A stretch of 64,000 bases of DNA from Pedobacter petrophilus (GTDB lineage: Bacteria > Bacteroidota > Bacteroidia > Sphingobacteriales > Sphingobacteriaceae): assembly GCF_009674725.1 (NCBI RefSeq), contig NZ_WKKH01000021.1, positions 16,243-80,242 of the forward strand, written 5' to 3'. The position numbers were made by a program, and so were the translations under genes. Positions 8,370 to 16,726 of the stretch are shown here, one piece after another. The notes beneath the pieces are model-generated. The model was not told the DNA's origin and made no database searches. It saw only the letters and a list, made by a program, of their open reading frames with translations. The number at the start of each line of letters is the position of its first letter. The first letter of the stretch is position 1.

Positions 8370-8392
8370 CACCCTGAATTTATTTCAGGGCC
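8367..8392. repeat. CGTCACCCTGAAT-type dispersed repeat
   Basis: CGTCACCCTGAATTTATTTC followed by AGGGCC. It is the left half of an element whose right half is the palindromic 38-mer at 8422-8459. A related half copy occurs at 52789-52814. Copy A near 6056 lacks this left half. Confidence 0.6.
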
Positions 8393-8421
8393 TTTTTAAA
8401 AAAAATCTTATATAAGTCGCA

Positions 8422-8459
8422 ACAAAAAGATGCTGAAATAAATTCAGCATGACGACATT
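8422..8459. repeat. 38-bp palindromic repeat, copy B
   Basis: Identical over 38 bp to 6056-6093. It lies downstream of the decayed amidohydrolase tail, as copy A lies downstream of the intact gene. Confidence 0.8.
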
Positions 8460-8463
8460 GCTA

Positions 8464-8499
8464 ACAAAGCAGCCAATATTAGTTTATTGGCTGCTTTGT
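8464..8499 (+). terminator. hairpin with T tract, counterpart of 6100-6129
   Basis: A 15-bp perfect stem (ACAAAGCAGCCAATA with its complement) followed by GTTTT. It can serve as terminator for the XRE gene. It shares the GCCAATA core and relative position with the hairpin at 6100-6129. Confidence 0.6.
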
Positions 8500-8534
8500 G
8501 TTTTAAAAAGATAATAACTATTGCTGAAATATTT

Positions 8535-8606
8535 ATCCCGCAGATTCAGGAGATTTCCGCAGAAGCAAGTAGCAAAATCTGCGAAATTTGTTTTGATCTG
8601 CGGGAC
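8535..8606. repeat. imperfect inverted repeat around CCCGCAGAT
   Basis: The stretch opens with CCCGCAGATTC and closes with GATCTGCGGGA, and internal CGCAGA/TCTGCG segments can pair. From memory it resembles a family of dispersed hairpin repeats in Bacteroidota. No coding potential is seen. Confidence 0.5.
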
Positions 8607-8636
8607 AAAGCCTTGCATTATATTAAGTCATTTTTC

Positions 8637-8663
8637 TATCGGTTGGTGTCTCACCAACCGATA
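8637..8663. repeat. perfect 12-bp stem hairpin
   Basis: TATCGGTTGGTG and its exact complement, with a TCT loop. A weaker CGGTTG/CAACCG pair lies on the far side of the minisatellite (8932-8952), so the array is flanked by related hairpins. CGGTTGGTG recurs near 47443. Confidence 0.65.
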
Positions 8664-8690
8664 AAATCTACTTTGCTCCTGTCTGATACG

Positions 8691-8921
8691 GCTTACGGCA
8701 AAGCTTATATTGCTTACTGCAAAGCTTGTGTTGCCTACTGCGAAGCTTATGTTGCCTACTGCAAACCTTATGTTGCCTACTGCAAAGCTTATGTTGCCTA
8801 CTGCAAACCTTATGTTGCCTACTGCAAACCTTATGTTGCCTACTGCAAACCTTATGTTGCTTACTGCAAACCTTATGTTGCTTACTGCAAACCTTATGTT
8901 GCCAACTGCAAAGCTTATGTT
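8691..8921. repeat. 21-bp minisatellite, 11 units
   Basis: Eleven contiguous 21-bp units of the type CTTATGTTGCCTACTGCAAA plus C or G. Five adjacent inner units are nearly identical, while edge units diverge. Because 21 is a multiple of three and the unit lacks stops in the three plus frames, each forward frame stays open (repeat peptide AYCKPYV in one frame), giving spurious reading frames. There is no signal peptide or good start codon, so I read it as noncoding repeat DNA. Confidence 0.85.
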
Positions 8922-9131
8922 GCTTCCCCTACCGGTTGTTGGCCCATCAACCGAAATATCTAACTACCCATTCGTGATACACCCACCGAAATATGAATCA
9001 ATCAAAAGTTTTTTAACTTAACATCAACCCGGAAATCGAACAATTTCTAAACCATTTCATAACATAAAATAGAAAGCAACTTAACACAACAATAACACCT
9101 TTGCGGTCAGATAACAAATCAAAAACTGATC

Positions 9132-12100
9132 ATGATTAAAAATTTACTAATTGCAGTGTTGCTGTTTTTATGCTATGCCACTAATTCAGCAATAGCACAA
9201 ACTACTCAGGCGTCCATATCCGGAATTGTTACGGATGATCAAAAGAAACCCATTCCAGGCGTTTCTATTCAAATTAAAAATAATTCTACTGGTTTTACCA
9301 CCAGAACATCGACCAATGGACAGGGAGAATATACTTTTAAAGAACTTCCTTTAGGTGGCCCTTATACTGTTAAGGCGGTTTATGTTGGCTTTGGCGAACA
9401 AGCCAGAAATGGTTATATGCTGAATCTTGGAGATGTGGTTAAAGTAAGCATCACAATGCAGGAAGCTTCACAAAATTTAGAAGCTGTTCAGGTTGTCGCT
9501 TCAGGTTTGAGGAACAAAGTTCAGAATTTTGGTGCTTCAACTGAAATTTCAGCCAAGACAATGAATCAATTACCAGTTAATGGACGTAATTTCTCTAACT
9601 TAATGGATTTATCTCCATTGAGTCGTGGTGGAAATATCTCAGGTCAGTTAGGTTCATCTACCAACTACACTATTGATGGTATGAACGCTAAAAACCCAAC
9701 TTCAGCAGGCTCCACAACCAGCCGTAGTGGTGCCCCATACTCTATCTCAATCGAAGCTGTTCGTGAGTTTAAAGTAGTAACTAATCAATATGATGTTACT
9801 TTAGGCAGAGCAGGTGGAGGTACGGTAACTGCAGTAACTAAATCGGGAACAAACACTGTAAGTGGTAGCGCTTTCATGTATGGAAGAGCAGACTGGTTAT
9901 CATCTCGTTACGATATCAGAGGAGTAAGGCGTGATAACGATTTTTCTACTTACCAATATGGTTTTACTTTAGGTGGCCCGATCATTAAAGATAAATTACA
10001 TTATTTTGTGGGCTGGGATCATCAAAGAGATGCTCGTCCCTTAATTATTGCAGATGTTAATGGTCCGGAAGATGAAGCTAGATTTAGAATTACCAATAGT
10101 ACACTTCAAGAATTTGCTACTATTGCCCGCGATAAATATGGCGTAGCGAGTAGTGATCAATATGGTTCATTCGATAAGAAACGTGGATCAGACGCTGCAT
10201 TTGCCCGTTTAGATTGGCAAATCAATGAGAAAAATTTGTTAACCATTCGTGATAACTATACTAATGACAGAAACCCTTTGGGATTAGCTGACAATACAGC
10301 TATTACCTTCTTTGAAAGTTACGGTACAGATAAAAATGTTGACAATAGTTTATTGGCAACTTTGCGTTCAACTATCAACAGTAAAGTAACTAATGAGTTA
10401 AAAGTTCAACATTTATATACTTACCAGGCGAGTACGCAAAACAGCCAATTAAATGGTGCTATTCCAAGAGCTCAGGTTTTCAACGTTCCATCAACGTTAT
10501 CTAATGGAACATCTGTTGGAACTGATATTCAAATTGGTGGACACCGTTTCGGGCAGGAGGGTTTTACCAACAATGTACTGCAATTGGTAGATAATTTTTA
10601 TTATAATACAGATAAGATCAAATATACTTTCGGTGTTGATGTGATGTATACTCATGCGAAATCCCTTTACGGCAGCGAAGTAAATGGTCGTTTTGAATAC
10701 CGTAATACAGGAACAACTATTAGCTCTCTACAAAATTTCAACAATTTAATTCCAAACAGATATTATCGTGAAGTGCCTTTGGTTGCTGATCCGACAGTAA
10801 AAGCAGGAATTTGGAACACGGCTTTATATGGCCAGATGCAAACCAATTTAGCAAAAGGATTAGAGTTTGTTGGAGGTTTACGTATGGATTATAGTTCTTA
10901 TCCAAAATCGCCATTAAATCAACAGTTGTTTGATGCTATTGGTGTAAGAACCGATCACGAACTAAAACAATTCTTAATTCAGCCAAGAATTCAGTTTAAC
11001 TGGGATATCAATGAAAACAGAACTGACTTCGTACGTTTTGGTGCTGGTATCTTTGGATCAGATATCAATAACTACATGACTATTAACAACCTAACTTTTG
11101 ATGGTAAGCACTTTGCAACAGTTGATGTATTCAATGAGTTAGTTCCAAGGCCAGATTTCATCGGTTATAGAAATGGCACAGTAGCAGCTCCAACTGTAAC
11201 TGCCCAACAGGTTCCTACCATTAACACTTATGCAGAGGATGCAAAGGTTCCGGTAGTTTATAAAGCCAACTTATCATACAGTAAATTAATCACAGATAAA
11301 TTCAAGGTAGGGATTACAGGTTATGCCACTTTAGGTCGTAATAACTATATGTATGTAGATAGGAATATGGTAGCAACACCATTCTTTACATTAGCTAATG
11401 AAGCCAATCGTGGCGTTTTTGTACCAACAGTAAATGCTAGTAATGGCGTTGCAGATTGGAAATTGGGAAGATTAACTAATCAATTCGGCCGTGTATTAGA
11501 AATGAATAGTCAAGGTAAAGTAAATCAATTTGCAGTTGTTTTAGATGCAACCTGGAACTACTTTAGAGATGGAGAGATCTCTGCAAGTTTCACCTATAAC
11601 GATGCGAAAGATAATACTTCATATAACGGTAATGTGGCAAATACTGCAACACTTTCTCTTCCGGTAAAAGATGATCCGAGAGATTTAAGTAAAATGTCAT
11701 ACTCAGATGGTCAATTCCGTAATAAAGTAGTTGTTTACGGAACGTTGCCAACATTCTACGGCGTAACTATTGGCGTGCGTTATTCAGGAATTGGAGGTAC
11801 GCGTTATAGTTTATTATCTGGCGGAAATATCAACGGCGATTTCGTAGCTACAAATGATTTAGCTTTTGTTTTCGATAGAAATAATGCAAATGTTCCTGCC
11901 AGTGTGCGTACTGGATTACAAACGCTACTTGATAATCCTTTAGCAAGCCAAAGCTTAAAAGATTATATCACCAAATATTCTGATCAAATAGCAGAGCGTA
12001 ATGGTGGTGTGAATGGTTTCTACGGCATTGTTGATTTACGTATAGCTAAGAAATTTAAAATATATAAAACACATAACATTGAAATTTCTGGCGATATTTT

Positions 12101-12287
12101 CAACTTTGGTAACTTATTAAAGAAGAAATGGGGTGTGAACGAAACTTTAGGTTCTCAGGCTTTATATGCAGTAACTGGGTTTGACAATGCTTCAAAAGCA
12201 TATTCATACCGCGTAAATAACACCGGAATTGTAACGCCATCGGGTAATCCTTGGCAGGCACAAATTGGTTTACGTTACGGATTTTAA
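9132..12287 (+). CDS. TonB-dependent receptor, Oar-like
   Basis: A 1051-residue outer-membrane protein. Signal peptide residues 1-22 (ending AIAQ). Residues 25-112 form a carboxypeptidase-regulatory-like beta domain (SISGIVTDDQKKPIPGVSI). A plug domain of about 120-240 includes TSAGSTTSRSGAPYSISIEA and GGGTVTAVTKSGTN, and a long beta-barrel ends in the aromatic C-terminus LRYGF. The long barrel without a SusD partner resembles Oar-type receptors rather than SusC. The substrate is unknown; TonB-ExbBD would supply energy. A weak -7-like CACCTTTG lies at 9096-9103. Expression seems monocistronic, given the terminator at 12324-12361. Confidence 0.9.
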   Translation: MIKNLLIAVLLFLCYATNSAIAQTTQASISGIVTDDQKKPIPGVSIQIKNNSTGFTTRTSTNGQGEYTFKELPLGGPYTVKAVYVGFGEQARNGYMLNLGDVVKVSITMQEASQNLEAVQVVASGLRNKVQNFGASTEISAKTMNQLPVNGRNFSNLMDLSPLSRGGNISGQLGSSTNYTIDGMNAKNPTSAGSTTSRSGAPYSISIEAVREFKVVTNQYDVTLGRAGGGTVTAVTKSGTNTVSGSAFMYGRADWLSSRYDIRGVRRDNDFSTYQYGFTLGGPIIKDKLHYFVGWDHQRDARPLIIADVNGPEDEARFRITNSTLQEFATIARDKYGVASSDQYGSFDKKRGSDAAFARLDWQINEKNLLTIRDNYTNDRNPLGLADNTAITFFESYGTDKNVDNSLLATLRSTINSKVTNELKVQHLYTYQASTQNSQLNGAIPRAQVFNVPSTLSNGTSVGTDIQIGGHRFGQEGFTNNVLQLVDNFYYNTDKIKYTFGVDVMYTHAKSLYGSEVNGRFEYRNTGTTISSLQNFNNLIPNRYYREVPLVADPTVKAGIWNTALYGQMQTNLAKGLEFVGGLRMDYSSYPKSPLNQQLFDAIGVRTDHELKQFLIQPRIQFNWDINENRTDFVRFGAGIFGSDINNYMTINNLTFDGKHFATVDVFNELVPRPDFIGYRNGTVAAPTVTAQQVPTINTYAEDAKVPVVYKANLSYSKLITDKFKVGITGYATLGRNNYMYVDRNMVATPFFTLANEANRGVFVPTVNASNGVADWKLGRLTNQFGRVLEMNSQGKVNQFAVVLDATWNYFRDGEISASFTYNDAKDNTSYNGNVANTATLSLPVKDDPRDLSKMSYSDGQFRNKVVVYGTLPTFYGVTIGVRYSGIGGTRYSLLSGGNINGDFVATNDLAFVFDRNNANVPASVRTGLQTLLDNPLASQSLKDYITKYSDQIAERNGGVNGFYGIVDLRIAKKFKIYKTHNIEISGDIFNFGNLLKKKWGVNETLGSQALYAVTGFDNASKAYSYRVNNTGIVTPSGNPWQAQIGLRYGF

Positions 12288-12323
12288 ATAGAAATTTAAC
12301 TAAGTATCTTAGCTTAAAGTCAT

Positions 12324-12361
12324 AAAAAAGGGGAATGGATTTTTATCCGTTCCCTTTTTTT
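12324..12361 (+). terminator. terminator of the TonB-dependent receptor gene
   Basis: A GGGGAATGGA stem pairs with TCCGTTCCCT (two G-U pairs) and is extended by A/T flanks; a run of seven Ts follows. Confidence 0.75.
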
Positions 12362-12390
12362 ATGTTTGTGTCATAAACAACAAAACTTTA

Positions 12391-14142
12391 ATGGGATTAT
12401 TATTAGACTACCTGAAAAACCACAAGTGGATTGTGGCTTTGGCGCTATTGCTTGCAGGTTTCAATATTGGTTTTTCGCTTTTAGATCCATATATCACCGG
12501 GAGAATTCTAGATCGCTTCATCAATCAAAAAGATAAATTAACCTATAGCCAATACCTTTGGGGTTCGCTGGGTTTAATTGGCCTCGCCATTGGTGCAGCT
12601 ATGGTTTCGCGAATTGCAAAAAACTTTCAGGATTATTTTACCAGCGTTATTGTACAAAAAGTGGGCGCAAAAATGTATGCCGATGGTTTACAGCATTCAC
12701 TAAAATTACCTTACCAGGTTTTTGAAGATCAGCGCAGTGGCGAAACATTGGGGATTTTACAGAAAGTTCGTTTAGACTCTGAAAAATTTATTACCTCATT
12801 CATCAGTATTTTATTTGTAAGCCTGATCGGAATGATTTTCGTTATTGTTTATTCCGTTTCCATCAGTTATAAGGTTACACTGGTTTACTTTACAGCCATT
12901 CCGATTATTAGTTTCGTGAGTTGGTATTTAAGCCGCAAAATTAAAACCATTCAACATTCTATTGTTGGCGAAACAACTGCTTTAGCGGGTTCAACAACAG
13001 AATCGTTAAGAAATATTGAACTGGTAAAGAGTTTAGGTCTGGCCGATCAGGAAATTGAACGACTAAATAAAACAACCTATAAAATTTTAGGTCTTGAGCT
13101 TAAAAAGGTAAAATATGTGCGTAGCATGAGCTTCGTACAAGGCACCACAGTAAATCTGGTACGAAGCACCATGATCCTGGTTTTACTATTGCTCATTTTT
13201 GATAATGCCATCACCGCTGGTCAATACCTAACTTTCTTATTCTATTCTTTCTTCCTTTTCGGCCCCTTGCAGGAACTTGGAAATGTAATTTTAGCCTGGC
13301 GTGAGGCTGAGGTTTCTTTAGGCAATTTTAAAAAGATTTTAAGTACCCCAATTGATAAAAAACCTGAAAACCCAATCGCAATTCAGAAAATTAAGGACTT
13401 AACTTTCAGCAATGTTGGCTTCAAACACCAAACGGCCAATAGAAATGCACTTGAGAATATTTCCTTTAAAGCGTTTAACGGACAAACTATTGCTTTTGTG
13501 GGGCCTTCCGGATCTGGAAAAACCACGCTGGTTAAACTTCTGGTAGGCTTATACCCACCAAAAGATGGTGAAATTTTATACAACGGCACACCAAGCAACA
13601 ATATTGATCTGGATGCGCTAAGGGAAAAAATTGGCTTTGTAACGCAAGACACTCAACTGTTCTCCGGCACCATTAGGGAAAACTTACTTTTTGTAAACCC
13701 AACAGCAACTGACGAAGAATGCTTTAACGTGCTGAACCAGGCGGCTTGTCAGACACTTTTAGCCAGAGCAGACAAAGGTTTAGATTCGTTAATTGGAGAA
13801 GGTGGCGTGAAGGTTTCTGGCGGCGAGAAACAACGTTTATCAATTGCCAGGGCATTGTTACGTCAACCGGATATTCTGGTTTTTGATGAAGCTACATCAT
13901 CATTAGATTCTATCACGGAGGAAGAAATTACCAAAACCATCCGTTCAGTATCTAACTTAACAGATCACATTACGATTTTGATTGCGCACCGTTTATCAAC
14001 CATTAAACATGCTGATGTGATCTATGTTTTGGAGAAAGGCCATATTATTGAGCAAGGTAAACACGAAGCATTAATTGCACAAAATGGTTTATATCAGGCC
14101 ATGTGGCGCCAACAAATTGGAGAAAGGATTGTTGAAGCTTAA
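12391..14142 (+). CDS. ABC transporter, fused permease and ATPase (exporter type)
   Basis: A 583-residue half-transporter. Six transmembrane helices lie in residues 1-310 (starts MGLLLDYLKNHKWIVALALL). The nucleotide-binding domain from about 335 has Walker A GPSGSGKTT (about 370), the ABC signature VSGGEKQ (about 475), Walker B ILVFDEATSS (about 494) and H-loop IAHRLST (about 530). This layout is the MsbA/multidrug exporter type, which works as a homodimer in the inner membrane and pumps lipids or drugs outward; the substrate cannot be told from sequence. It starts shortly after the terminator of the upstream receptor, and a small membrane protein gene follows after 14 bp. Confidence 0.92.
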   Translation: MGLLLDYLKNHKWIVALALLLAGFNIGFSLLDPYITGRILDRFINQKDKLTYSQYLWGSLGLIGLAIGAAMVSRIAKNFQDYFTSVIVQKVGAKMYADGLQHSLKLPYQVFEDQRSGETLGILQKVRLDSEKFITSFISILFVSLIGMIFVIVYSVSISYKVTLVYFTAIPIISFVSWYLSRKIKTIQHSIVGETTALAGSTTESLRNIELVKSLGLADQEIERLNKTTYKILGLELKKVKYVRSMSFVQGTTVNLVRSTMILVLLLLIFDNAITAGQYLTFLFYSFFLFGPLQELGNVILAWREAEVSLGNFKKILSTPIDKKPENPIAIQKIKDLTFSNVGFKHQTANRNALENISFKAFNGQTIAFVGPSGSGKTTLVKLLVGLYPPKDGEILYNGTPSNNIDLDALREKIGFVTQDTQLFSGTIRENLLFVNPTATDEECFNVLNQAACQTLLARADKGLDSLIGEGGVKVSGGEKQRLSIARALLRQPDILVFDEATSSLDSITEEEITKTIRSVSNLTDHITILIAHRLSTIKHADVIYVLEKGHIIEQGKHEALIAQNGLYQAMWRQQIGERIVEA

Positions 14143-14156
14143 TAAATCTTCATCAC

Positions 14157-14372
14157 ATGTTATTAGCACAAGTAGAAAGCAATCAGATTGCGATCATTAT
14201 TATTATTGCCGCGATACTCTGGCTGGCGTTTATATTGGTTACCCTATATCATTTATCAAGAAATAGCAATATGCTTTTTCCTGTTAAAGTACTTTGGTTT
14301 ATTATCATCCTGTTCGCCCCTTTTATAGGATCAATTGCCTATTTGGTTTGGGGTAAGAACAGGCGGTTTTAG
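14157..14372 (+). CDS. small PLDc_N-domain membrane protein
   Basis: A 71-residue protein with two hydrophobic helices (about 9-30 and 40-62) and the typical ending FIGSIAYLVWGK. It matches the short PLDc_N family, named after the N-terminal membrane part of cardiolipin synthases but often found alone in Bacteroidota. The function is unknown. It follows the ABC exporter with a 14-bp gap on the same strand, so the two are probably co-transcribed. The 96-bp repeat array begins 79 bp downstream. Confidence 0.8.
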   Translation: MLLAQVESNQIAIIIIIAAILWLAFILVTLYHLSRNSNMLFPVKVLWFIIILFAPFIGSIAYLVWGKNRRF

Positions 14373-14450
14373 TACCACTGATGAAATTCAGACAATTAGA
14401 AGCATATTGCAATTGAGCTATTAAAACGATAATATATAGTTCTTATTGAA

Positions 14451-15260
14451 CCATTAAGGCATTAAGACGACATTAATAAGTTTCTTAATGACCTTAATTC
14501 CTTAATGTTTCCCTCTGATTAAATTCAGTAATATCCAGGTTAGTGATCCGTTAAGGCATTAAGACGATTGAATAAGATCCTAATGACCTTAATTCCTTAA
14601 GTTTTCCTTTGTGATTTAAATTCAGTAATATCCAGGTAGTGATCCGTTAAGGCATTAAAACGATTGAATAAGATCTTAATGACCTTAATTCCTTAATGTT
14701 TCCCTGTGATTTAAATTCAATAATATCCATGTTATTAACCATTAAGGCATTAAAACGATTGAATAAGATCTTAATTACCTTTATTCCGCAAGGTTTCCCT
14801 GTGATTAAATTCAGTAATGTCCAGGTTATTGAACCATTAAGGTATTAAGACGATATCAATAAGTTTCTTGATGACCTTAATTCCTTATGTTTCCCTGTGA
14901 TTTAAATTCATTAATATCCATGCTATTAACCATTAAGGCATTAAGAAGATATCAATAAGTTCTTAATGACCTTAATTCCTTAAGTTTTCCCTGTGATTTA
15001 AATTCAGTAATATCCAGGTTAGTGATCCGTTAAGGCATTAAGAAGATATCAATAAGTTTCTTGATGACCTTAATTCCTTAATGTTTCCCTGTGATTTAAA
15101 TTCAATAATATCCATGTTAGTGATCCGTTAAGGTATTAAGACGATATCAATAATTCTTAATGACCTTAATTCCTTAATGTTTCCCTCTGATTAAATTCAG
15201 TAATATCCAGTTAGTGATCCGTTAAGATGACATCAATAAGTTCTGATAACCTAATCTTTC
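14451..15260. repeat. tandem array of about eight 96-bp hairpin units
   Basis: Units begin at CC(A/G)TTAAGGCATTAAG and start at 14451, 14548, 14644, 14739, 14834, 14930, 15027 and 15125; a truncated ninth starts at 15219. Spacing is 94-98 bp. In each unit ATTAAGGCATTAAGA can pair with TCTTAATGACCTTAAT (one bulged A) around a loop of about 13 nt. CCTTAATG, TTTCCCTGTGATTTAAATTC and AATATCCAGG complete the unit. The array fills almost the whole space between the convergent genes ending at 14372 and 15274. No coding frame persists. Confidence 0.92.
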
Positions 15261-15273
15261 TTCGTAATTAGTA

Positions 15274-16554
15274 TTAAGCTGCGTTACCACTCTGCTCATT
15301 GATATCCTGCAAACTTAACCTGGTAAGCGATTTAGTTTTTAACCAGGTTACAAAGGCAATCCCTACCGTCATGCTGCCACCAAAAACTACAGCTGGCACC
15401 AGTGTTAACAGCTTGGCAGATAAGCCAGATTCAAATTCACCAATCTCGTTCGATGATCCGATAAACATGCTGTTTACTGCCGATACGCGCCCACGCATAG
15501 TATCCGGTGTAAGCAATTGCATAATCGTTTGGCGAATAATAACGCTTACACTATCAAAAGAGCCTTCCAGGAATAAGAAAAATAAAGTCAGGTAAAAATT
15601 CTTAGATAACCCGTAACAGATAATACTCAATCCGAAACCGGTTACGGCAATAAGTAAGTTTCGCCATGGTTTTCCCATCGGCGAAAAGCGAGTCATTAAC
15701 AGCATGGTAATCACCGCCCCAGAAGCTGCAGCACCACGCATCATGCCTAAACCGAAAGAGCCTAAATTGAAAACATCTTTTGCAAAAATGGGCAATAAAG
15801 CTACTGCACCACCAAAAAACACGGAAAATAAATCGAGACTCATCGCCCAAACCATCATCTTTGTTTTGAAAACAAAATTAATTCCCTCCTTTAAACTGTG
15901 GAAGATATTTTCTTTAGGGATATAATTAGATGGGTGTTTCTTGAAGGTGAATATGCAAATCAGCGAAATCGAAACCAGCACCACAATTACACTATAAGCT
16001 GCTGTAATTCCCCAAAGCCAGTTGACTAAACCGCCTGTTAGCGGACCAATAATAGTAGCCAATTGCCAGCTACTGCTGCTCCATGTGCTGGAGTTTGGAT
16101 ATAACTCCTTTGGAATAATCTCTGCCATGAGCGAAAATGTTGCCGGACCAAAAAAACCTCTCGCCAGGCCGATACAAAATACCAGCCCATACATAATGAG
16201 TACAATTAAATCTTGTTTGAGGTGGAGGTATTTACTGGTAACAATTAACATTAAAACGGATGCCAGCCAAACGCCAGAAAAAATTTTAAGGAGTAAACCA
16301 CGCTTTTCACTTTTATCGGCTATGTAACCGCCATACAAAGCAATGCAAATGGCAGGAATTGCTTCGCATAAACCTACCAGGCCCAACTTTAATGGATCAT
16401 GCGTTAAATCGTAAATGTGATAACCAATCACTACAGCCTGCATCTGATAAGCAAGTGTAAAAAAGAAACGCATTCCTAAAAAAGAACGAAATTCTTTATA
16501 TCTGAGGGCTGCGAATGGATCAGGTTTAATTAATAGGGAATCTGAATCTGACAC
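15274..16554 (-). CDS. MFS transporter, EntS/DHA3-like
   Basis: A 426-residue polytopic protein with about 12 hydrophobic segments. It starts MSDSDSLLIKPDPFAALRYK, and a YIADKSEKRGLL loop between helices 2 and 3 matches the major facilitator signature motif. The overall pattern (RYKEFRSFLGMRFFFTLAYQ at the N-terminus) resembles the DHA3 branch that includes the enterobactin exporter EntS. Function is proton-driven efflux at the inner membrane with unknown substrate. It lies downstream of the SusC/SusD pair on the same strand but is separated from it by a strong terminator, so it is probably transcribed on its own. Confidence 0.85.
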   Translation of the reverse strand: MSDSDSLLIKPDPFAALRYKEFRSFLGMRFFFTLAYQMQAVVIGYHIYDLTHDPLKLGLVGLCEAIPAICIALYGGYIADKSEKRGLLLKIFSGVWLASVLMLIVTSKYLHLKQDLIVLIMYGLVFCIGLARGFFGPATFSLMAEIIPKELYPNSSTWSSSSWQLATIIGPLTGGLVNWLWGITAAYSVIVVLVSISLICIFTFKKHPSNYIPKENIFHSLKEGINFVFKTKMMVWAMSLDLFSVFFGGAVALLPIFAKDVFNLGSFGLGMMRGAAASGAVITMLLMTRFSPMGKPWRNLLIAVTGFGLSIICYGLSKNFYLTLFFLFLEGSFDSVSVIIRQTIMQLLTPDTMRGRVSAVNSMFIGSSNEIGEFESGLSAKLLTLVPAVVFGGSMTVGIAFVTWLKTKSLTRLSLQDINEQSGNAA

Positions 16555-16670
16555 GGAAAAAAATTTGATTACAAAAATAAGATTTGAATCATATATAATT
16601 ATTAATAAAACGTTTTATTTTACTTTCCGACACGAAAATGGCATTGGTTTAAATAAAGCAGAAAATGGAA

Positions 16671-16707
16671 AAACCCGATGAATAACCGTTGGCTATTCAT
16701 CGGGTTT
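16671..16707 (-). terminator. terminator after susD
   Basis: A perfect 14-bp stem (AAACCCGATGAATA and its complement) 20 bp past the SusD stop codon. It separates the SusC/SusD unit from the MFS gene. Confidence 0.75.
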
Positions 16708-16726
16708 ATAAAAAATTTACCAAGCT

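Noticed and set aside
8487..8963. A 158-residue frame rich in AYCKPYV repeats, and two overlapping frames
   Set aside because: All three plus frames are open only because the 21-bp repeat has no stop codons. The start is a TTG inside a terminator, and there is no signal peptide or recognisable domain.
14075..14266. A 63-residue frame overlapping the end of the ABC exporter gene
   Set aside because: It overlaps two better-supported genes and has no recognisable features.
14451..15260. Possible CRISPR array
   Set aside because: The full 96-bp unit is conserved, with no unique spacers, and no cas genes are present.
16022..16327. A 101-residue plus-strand frame within the MFS gene
   Set aside because: Shadow of the transporter gene; low-complexity composition without motifs.
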